From: Fasciola hepatica
Lineage: Eukaryota > Platyhelminthes > Trematoda > Plagiorchiida > Fasciolidae
DNA length: 64,000 nt
Direction: 5' to 3'
Assembly (NCBI GenBank): GCA_948099385.1
Contig: CANUEZ040000199.1
Coordinates: 3,730,001-3,794,000, forward strand
Positions 57,801 to 64,000 of the stretch are shown piece by piece. Below the pieces are notes generated by a model. That model did no database searches and was not told the origin of the DNA. It saw only the letters and a list, made by a program, of their open reading frames with translations. The position numbers and the translations under genes are program-made. Position 1 is the stretch's first letter. Each line of letters starts with the position of its first letter.

Positions 57801-58970
57801 CTACATAGCAATTTTTAGCTGGGCATTTCCATGGGTAACAAAAGGGACTATCTACTACCTAAATATTTTTATTTTTTATTTCAAACACCGTATAAAAAGT
57901 TCACAAACAAATGTGCCTGTCGTGAAGTTTCTCTCAATCCTCTGTCGAAGGTCACAAGAAAATGTCCGACCTCGGCGGAACTCAGTAAAATAATATGGGA
58001 CCAGTAATCTCTAAAGTAGCATATTAATTTGTTAATTCCTAACGTAAATTTCCAACTTTTTCATATTTTTAGTCTCATCTGAAATAAGCTAGTCAGAACC
58101 GGCTCGACAGCCTGGTAGTTAGGAATTAGAGGCATAGTGGTTCACTCCGGTTTTGAATTATGAAATGTCACTTTACGGATGTACACTGTAGATGATTTCG
58201 AAAAGTATGAAACTGCCGTACTTTACTATCATGTATTTAATGCTCGGCTATGTGTTCATTCTAATATGATGAGTACATTAAGTGCAATCGAACTCCGTAC
58301 GACATATAATGATCAAATGAAAGTATGGCATTTTCTGTGCTGAACAGAAAGTGATTATAAAAATTCAGGATGTGGAGGGAGCCACCTGTAAGCACCGTCC
58401 TTTTTTGAGGTGTTTGAATAATATGATGATATTGTTCTTGTTCAAATAATTTCCAATCTCCCAGCACCCCTCCTAACCTATTTTTAGAACCGTTTGTGAA
58501 AATATATCTCGGACGGAGCATTTTCTCTCTCAGTCTGGTTTGAAAGTGAACCCTTTCCCTCGTTGTGAGCTTCTTTTCAATAATTTCCTTTCTGTTTTTG
58601 CCCGACAGATTCTGTTTTTGTTATTCCCAAATCTTTATCTAAATTCAACCGTGGCAATTTCTTGGGGGTTACCTGAAATATCAATCAACGACTAAGAAAT
58701 CATCTTCACAACTAAATTGGAAAACTGTGATGTCTCTCCTTTCAAACATAGAAAATCAGACGACATAAAAAGACGCAATCCGTTACTTCCAATGTGTTCT
58801 TCCTACCCTCATTTACTGCTCCCTCACTTTTTCTCTCGGCCTTGTCAGACGTTATCTTGAAGCGCCATGCAGTGTTTTGGTAGTTATGAGCACCGTTTCA
58901 TCTAACCCTATGGTCACTAGCAGCATCATCATGGTGTGTTTTGATGAATTGCGTGCCTCCATGATTCAAA
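54800..58970. other. Mostly featureless; one plus-strand frame
   Basis: The plus frame 55477-55842 (121 codons: SILDHDSEQALISCLIERL, SRLELPFCLFLGSALES) ends close to a GTTAGT donor and could be coding, but is not recognised. A GA-rich tract (GAGAGAGAGAGAAAG) lies at about 57094-57110. Elsewhere only short frames occur, with no retroelement motif. Confidence 0.25.
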
Positions 58971-58979
58971 GAGTTATGC

Positions 58980-59780
58980 AAGATGGCTTACTTTAGCCGA
59001 AGATGCAATCATGTCCGACTGGTCAAAGGACAGAGGCCAGACGAAGTCCAGCTTCAGAACCAGTTGATGGGCAACATCTGTTTCTAACCCCTTTGCCCCT
59101 GGAGAGGACACCTCAGCAAATAAAAACGGAGAGAAACAGTTTACCGGTCTAAAAAACCTCACTAGATGGACGTAGGAGTGGAGTACCTGTGGTTTCTCTC
59201 GACGGTGGGAGAAGCCATCACAATTCATTGGGCAACTGTCGCCCGCCTAACCTGGGTTGCCCCCAACTCAAAGGAGGCTGCTCCGTAGACGTTCCTTTCC
59301 CTCCATTAGGTGCATAGAATTAAGGCTCGAATGCGACAAGCGGATCTACAACAAGGCAACACCAAAGACAACGATGTAAGCATGAAACAACCAGGTTTCA
59401 TGTGACAAGCCAGAAGAAGTTCCCTCAAGGTTTCTCCGGTCACATTCCAGCGCTGCTAACACTCCACGGCCTTGCGTGTCAGGCTATTACGCTGAAGGCC
59501 ACGGTCAAGCTTCACAAAGAAAAATCTCGTCTGCAGTATGGCAAGTAGCGAAATATAATTCTCCCAGAAACCTCCAGCATCGTTCTTGTAAAGGGCCTCA
59601 TCGATTTCCACTTCCTTTATGTATGATCAATGATAAATGTCACGAATAACTGCGGTTTTTAAGAAAGCAATAGTTCAGGATTCGTGCATTAATCGAACGC
59701 ACATCTTGAGCTTACTTGCTTGCTTCAGATGGCTGCATTCAACGTTCGCACACTATGTCAGAATAAAAAAACAGACTGGC
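58980..59780 (+). mobile_element. RTE-like element, 5' end only
   Basis: MAAFNVRTLCQNKKTDWH at about 59730 is the N-terminus of an RTE-type endonuclease (A-F-N-V-R-T-L), followed by a stop and unrelated sequence. The preceding 0.7 kb is GC-richer. It shares a phrase with the 5' region of the 38.7-42.5 kb element (GGTCTAAAAAAC), so it is probably 5' UTR. Truncated at its 3' side, which is unusual for a target-primed insertion. Confidence 0.5.
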
Positions 59781-59799
59781 ATTGACATATCTTTTTAAC

Positions 59800-61085
59800 C
59801 TCATGCTCCAGTTCTTTTTTCCTTGACTGGACGACACTGGGAGTTAGTTACCGAAATCGGGGCACAGAAGTGTGAGTTTACTTGTTGAAGGAACTGAACT
59901 ATTTTAATTGAATTGATTGATCCGCATATTTACTCTTCTTTAGCCCGAGCCCAGAAGAAACGTCAGGACAGTACTCATGCGTTACAAACTGAATTATTCC
60001 TTTGTCGCACCCCATTATTCACCTGTTCTACCTTCCAATATGTTTCTTCTGAAATAGGTCTGCCCAAAAATTATCATACACAACATTGCCCGGGTTATCA
60101 CTAATGTAGAGAACATAAAAACGAAGTTACTTTCAAAACATTATATGTAAAAAGGGTTTCCCCCAACTGATCTTATCTATGGATACTTTCCAGATATTTC
60201 TACGTTAGCGATTTTTTGTTTACTCTTTTTTCGTTTTTATGTGTGATCTCCGAAACTTCAGCATACTACTGGCATAAGTTTACCGTACAACTGCAGAAAT
60301 AACCGTCTTGTCAAATTGGTTTCGTGATTTCACACGAACAAGTGCGCATAGTTGGAGAATGCAAAGTGGTTTGACAATCTTGCTCTAACCATCAAAATTG
60401 TTCATCGATTTTCACAACAAACGTGCTCAGTCTAAAGGCTGACAATTTGACTCCTCGAGTGACCAAATTTGTCACTGGTATTTTTACTGAGACTGTTGAT
60501 CGATTGTGTTAAAACTGCGCATGAGCGGTGTATGTTGAATGAACAGCATTTAGTAGAACGAGAACAACAATGTGAGCATAATTATTATCGACAGCAATAC
60601 AGCCACTACAAGCAGGTTCCAGGATATGGAGAAGTTTCCTTCGAGTGTTTGGGAATGCAAAATGTTTGGAATCAGGGGAGATTGCAGAGAGCATTCTGAT
60701 CATTAAAGTGAACACACCGAAAATGGAGTACGAACGGCGTCAAAACCAACCATCCTAAAATCATAGACACATGCACTAACTCGTATTTCGTTATAGAGCT
60801 TTCCACATCTCTTTTCCGGCATACTTTCCCACTGTTTTTAGTATGATCATATACATCCCCTTCTTATGAATGGTGTTTCATGCAACAATTAGTAAACACT
60901 GTTCTCAGTGAATCATAATCATGCCATTACATCACAATATATAACGACTAGTCAAATGGTTGATAATTGGGAAGTGATAAAAATAATAATGAGAAAAGGG
61001 GGTGGGGGAGGCGAACACAATTGTAATCCAGGCTTTCATCAAAACCGGATGTGTATCGTTTTTTCTCTCGTGTATTTTCACTTTT
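59800..61085. other. No firmly supported gene
   Basis: A plus frame 60469-60699 begins only with TTG. An ATG at 60532 opens MLNEQHLVEREQQCEHN and QVPGYGEVSFECLGMQN, about 55 residues to TGA. It is protein-like, but neither family nor splice signals are seen. The rest is AT-rich. Confidence 0.25.
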
Positions 61086-61089
61086 CATC

Positions 61090-62600
61090 TAGTCTATGGT
61101 TTGTTGTAGGAGGAGGAGGGGCCAGGGCAGCTTAAGGGCACATACAAATTGTTTTTGAGCACAAAAAGAGGGGTTGTGGCGGCGGATGCCGACGGCCTCA
61201 GCTGTGGCTAGTATGCGACACTTTGCCGGTCTTGACTGTCGACCGCGAACCGCATACAGCGCACGGAAGGCTTCAGCCACGCATACTGCGTGATTAGTCT
61301 AGGCAAGGGGTGAAACGACAGCTCTAGTGAGTGACCTAACTACTCCAGTGATTAACCATGCAGGGTGGTGTTCGCGGATGCGTTCAGACAAAGGCCTGGT
61401 CTTGCGTCCGATGTACGTTGTTTCATAGTATCAAGTGAGCAAATCAACACAAAATGAGGCTGCAGAAGCAGGCACTTTGTATTTCAACCGCAAAGGCACT
61501 AACGGCTGGGATTCGAACAAAACCCGGAACTTAGCTGCGTAGGACGTTTTGCTGATTACCCCTGACAATCTTCTCTACACAATCTCTGCCAACGTATCAC
61601 CCTTGAATGACAAAGAAATATATATCGGCTTTCTTTCCAACCCAACCTTCTTTGGGGTTTCCACTTCAGCAAGCATTATCTTCTCAACTAGCCAGTTCGG
61701 GCAGCCGTTTTGGATGAAAGTTGTTCGCACCGTTTGCATTTCTTCTGCAATGATGTCCTTCGAACATATTATTCTTGCCCTGTTTATGAAGCATCGAATT
61801 AGGTTCTTTATATTCTTTGGAGGCACAAAGATGTAGAAGTGAATGTGTTATCCTTTCCAAGTTGCTTTTCTATATACCGACCGGCTCTTCGCGGCGACTC
61901 ATCCGAACGACAAGGAAGGCGATTGGATTGTCTGACTCTGCTCCTATTGCGCAATGTAAGTTTATGTGAGCTGAGTTCAAGCTGTCCAACAGTTGGCTTA
62001 TGTGGTCTGATGAATTGACAATATAGAAAATGTCATCTACGTAGCGTCTGTATACAACACAGTTTCGGATTGAAGATTCAAGTGGACCATTTTCTAACTT
62101 TACCATCACGATATCGGCAAGTATTGGTCCGAGTGGGGAGCGCATTGCTACCCCATCCGTTTTGCGATAGATCTGATTGTTAAATTTGGACTGAATGTTA
62201 TACGTGCACAAAAACGGTAGCCGTTTCAGATTTTCAAGAGGTATGCTTATACCAATTGTGTTCCTTTCAATATAGTGACATAGGTAGTCGACGGCCTCAC
62301 CTAACGGGACGCTGGTAAAAAGTGAGCTGACGTCAAATGAAAGCATCCGACATTTTTTCACGTTTAGATCTTAACAGCAGTTTACGAATTAAAATGAGTC
62401 TTTGAGGCAGTACTTTAGCATTGCCTGTCTTACTGGTACCACCAACCTTGCAACCATTTAGTCACCTCATGGTATGGTGAATTACACATGTCGAGGTAGG
62501 GTCTTAAGTGTACACCATTTTTATGTTTTCGGTAACCCGTACAATCTGGTAATGGTTGTTCCCGTAGGGCGTATCCGATCAAATGTGGCTGACTCTATCA
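61090..62600 (-). mobile_element. Second Penelope-like family, RT and endonuclease remnants
   Basis: Minus-strand order: RPTGTTITRLYGLPK (62.59 kb), then in the next frame NGVHLRPYLDMCNSPYHEV, then LSFDVSSLFTSVPL (62.33), DGVAMRSPLGPILADIVMV, the catalytic YRRYVDDIFYIVN (62.05) and IAFLVVRMSRRE. The first stop of this frame is at 61870. The linker can be followed to 61575 (CFINRARIICSKD, NGCPNWLVEKIM). The nuclease is mostly unreadable, but the C-terminus AEAVGIRRHNPSFCAQK ... LKLPWP at about 61.2-61.1 kb aligns with EAIAIRLLTPKLCKQR ... LLLPWP of the 30-32 kb element. RT residues YVDD are intact; frameshifts and stops disable it. It is a distinct lineage from the 30-32 kb element. Confidence 0.85.
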
Positions 62601-62619
62601 TATTCTTTTGCTTCATACG

Positions 62620-63420
62620 TTCCACCCCCTTCTCTCATTAATAATTTTTATCACTTCACACTTATCTGACTGGTTCAACCCTTTGACGTGTCGTAATATA
62701 TTGTGATGCAGTGGCATGATTAGGAATCACTGAAAACGAGCTTGTTCGCCAAACTGTGTTTTCCAAATGTGTTCATTGGGAATTTTCCGACATTTGGAAC
62801 ACTGTTCTCTTACTCTTTAATATTATTTGAAAAATCAATCAGTCCATAACCACGAGGCACTTCTTCACAAAACATGCGAATGCTATGCCTTTCTGAGTAG
62901 CAATCTTTCACTAGCATAGATCTACAGATGATTTATTATCACACATGTACTACATCTGGTACCCAACAATCCCTCTTGATCGAGGTTCTCATATTGCGCC
63001 ACCGGATTACTCTGAGGCAGTTAAGCGTGTCTGTTACGAATCTTTCTAGGAAAGATAATCCGTATCTTGATATGCCATTGGTTACATCCCGTATTCATAG
63101 CTTCCTCTGAGGTCGCTTAGATAACCTATCACTCGACAATGTCATTTCCAGAGCACTGTTTATGAGACACACAATACACGTCCAAATCAGTGCGACTGTT
63201 GAGCTTCGATACTCATTTGCCACGCGTGTTCATCCGGCAAATAATCTGAATATTGTTATTGTTCCTATCAAACTAAAAATAATTACGGGAATTCATCGGC
63301 AGTAAAAACTGGCGATCTTCATGTCTTACATCCACACCAATCAGCTTTCTCAGGCACTCAGAAGAATTGGCCAACTTCTGAAGGACAAACTCAGGCACAG
63401 TCTGGTGCAAACACTCTAAA
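62620..63420. other. Possible N-terminal remnants of the Penelope-like element
   Basis: Minus frames are broken. One (63418-63280) reads VPEFVLQKLANSSECLRK then VDVRHEDRQFLLP, and may belong to the upstream coding part of the element or to something else. No motif is decisive. Confidence 0.2.
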
Positions 63421-63423
63421 CTT

Positions 63424-63433
63424 TATATATATA

Positions 63434-63504
<71 letters not shown>

Positions 63505-63506
63505 TA
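63424..63506. repeat. Compound (TA)n(GA)n microsatellite
   Basis: About 55 bases of TA followed by about 24 bases of GA, then AAGAGAGAGAG. The second long TA tract in the window. Confidence 0.97.
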
Positions 63507-63509
63507 AGA

Positions 63510-64000
63510 AAGAGAGAGCTTGCTTCTTGGTTTGAACTTGACCTCTCTGCTGACCCTGACGTTAGCGGGTTACCAGTAGATTACTCAAGGAACAGTGTTC
63601 CCCGAAAGGAGGATTACTTTTGTTTGGCCTGCGGAATACAAAAGCATAGGAAACTCCACGAGCACAAAGCTCAGCGGGTGTCTCAATGAGAACCCATTTT
63701 GACATTACTCGGAAGCCAACATGAATGCCTCAAACGTAATCAATTTACTAATTATGAAAACTTGACCTTGCACAGCAAATTTCTAAGTTTATGAAACTGA
63801 CATTCGGCCTTTTGAGAGGCCGTTGAAAATCACCAGTCTAAGCTAAAACTAACATCCATTTTCACAAATATTTAGAAAGCATATATTCGAATGCATACAA
63901 CTGATTTTTTTCACGAGTAATACAAAGAATTTTCATTTCGAACCTTTCAGATGCGGCCCTGAAAGTCTAGAATAAGGCATTCGACACACAGCTGTTCACC
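63510..64000. other. No feature seen
   Basis: No open frame of note or repeat to the window end. Confidence 0.4.

Noticed and set aside
1..64000. CRISPR array, bacterial operons or phage genes
   Set aside because: No regularly spaced repeats, no ribosome-binding or operon layout; the features are those of a eukaryotic genome.

Overview
This is a eukaryotic, repeat-rich, gene-poor stretch, most likely from a flatworm and probably a digenean fluke. That is an inference. It rests on the mix of decayed RTE-like, CR1-like, Gypsy and Penelope-like retroelements, on long introns with tiny exons, and on a secreted-protein gene whose layout matches the micro-exon genes (MEGs) known from flukes. No rRNA, tRNA gene, CRISPR array or bacterial operon is seen. 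Most long open frames are either retroelement remnants or exons, so no complete single-exon host gene is present.

Layout. 1-6 kb: AT-rich sequence with minus-strand open segments ending in good splice donors, including a clear cadherin-repeat exon at 4916-5289. 6.1-13.6 kb, plus strand: a candidate micro-exon gene. It starts with a hydrophobic leader exon, continues through tiny exons of 27, 18, 78 and 21 nt (with possible extra ones of 21, 6 and 12 nt), and ends in an exon with a membrane-spanning stretch. All the well-supported junctions are phase 1 and all internal exons are multiples of three. A decayed Penelope fragment (8.5-9.1 kb, minus) lies inside one of its introns. 14.2-15 kb: 3' end of an RTE-like element. 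16.5-19.9 and 25.5-27.8 kb: two old copies of one RTE-like element, both plus strand. 20.7-21.1 and 24.4-24.9 kb, minus strand: candidate host exons; the second resembles the HECT-like E3 ligase UBE3D.

28.7-35.6 kb is a nest of repeats. Two direct copies of a Penelope-like element lie in tandem; the first has lost its coding part. They are followed by a CR1-like fragment and another Penelope endonuclease scrap. 38.7-42.5 kb (minus) is a nearly full-length but broken RTE-like element. 44.1-45.0 kb (minus) is a fragment of a second RTE-like family. 45.6-48.8 kb (minus) is a CR1-like element with a PHD-like finger, endonuclease and RT. 49.65-51.45 kb (minus) is a broken Gypsy pol. A long inverted repeat follows (51.7/52.75 kb). 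53-64 kb holds microsatellites, an RTE 5' end (59 kb, plus) and a second Penelope family (61.1-62.6 kb, minus).

The host genes do not form an operon-like unit. The point of most interest is the MEG-like gene, with its small phase-1 exons and the opposite-strand cadherin exon just upstream of it. All retroelements carry stops, frameshifts or lost catalytic residues, so none looks able to move on its own.
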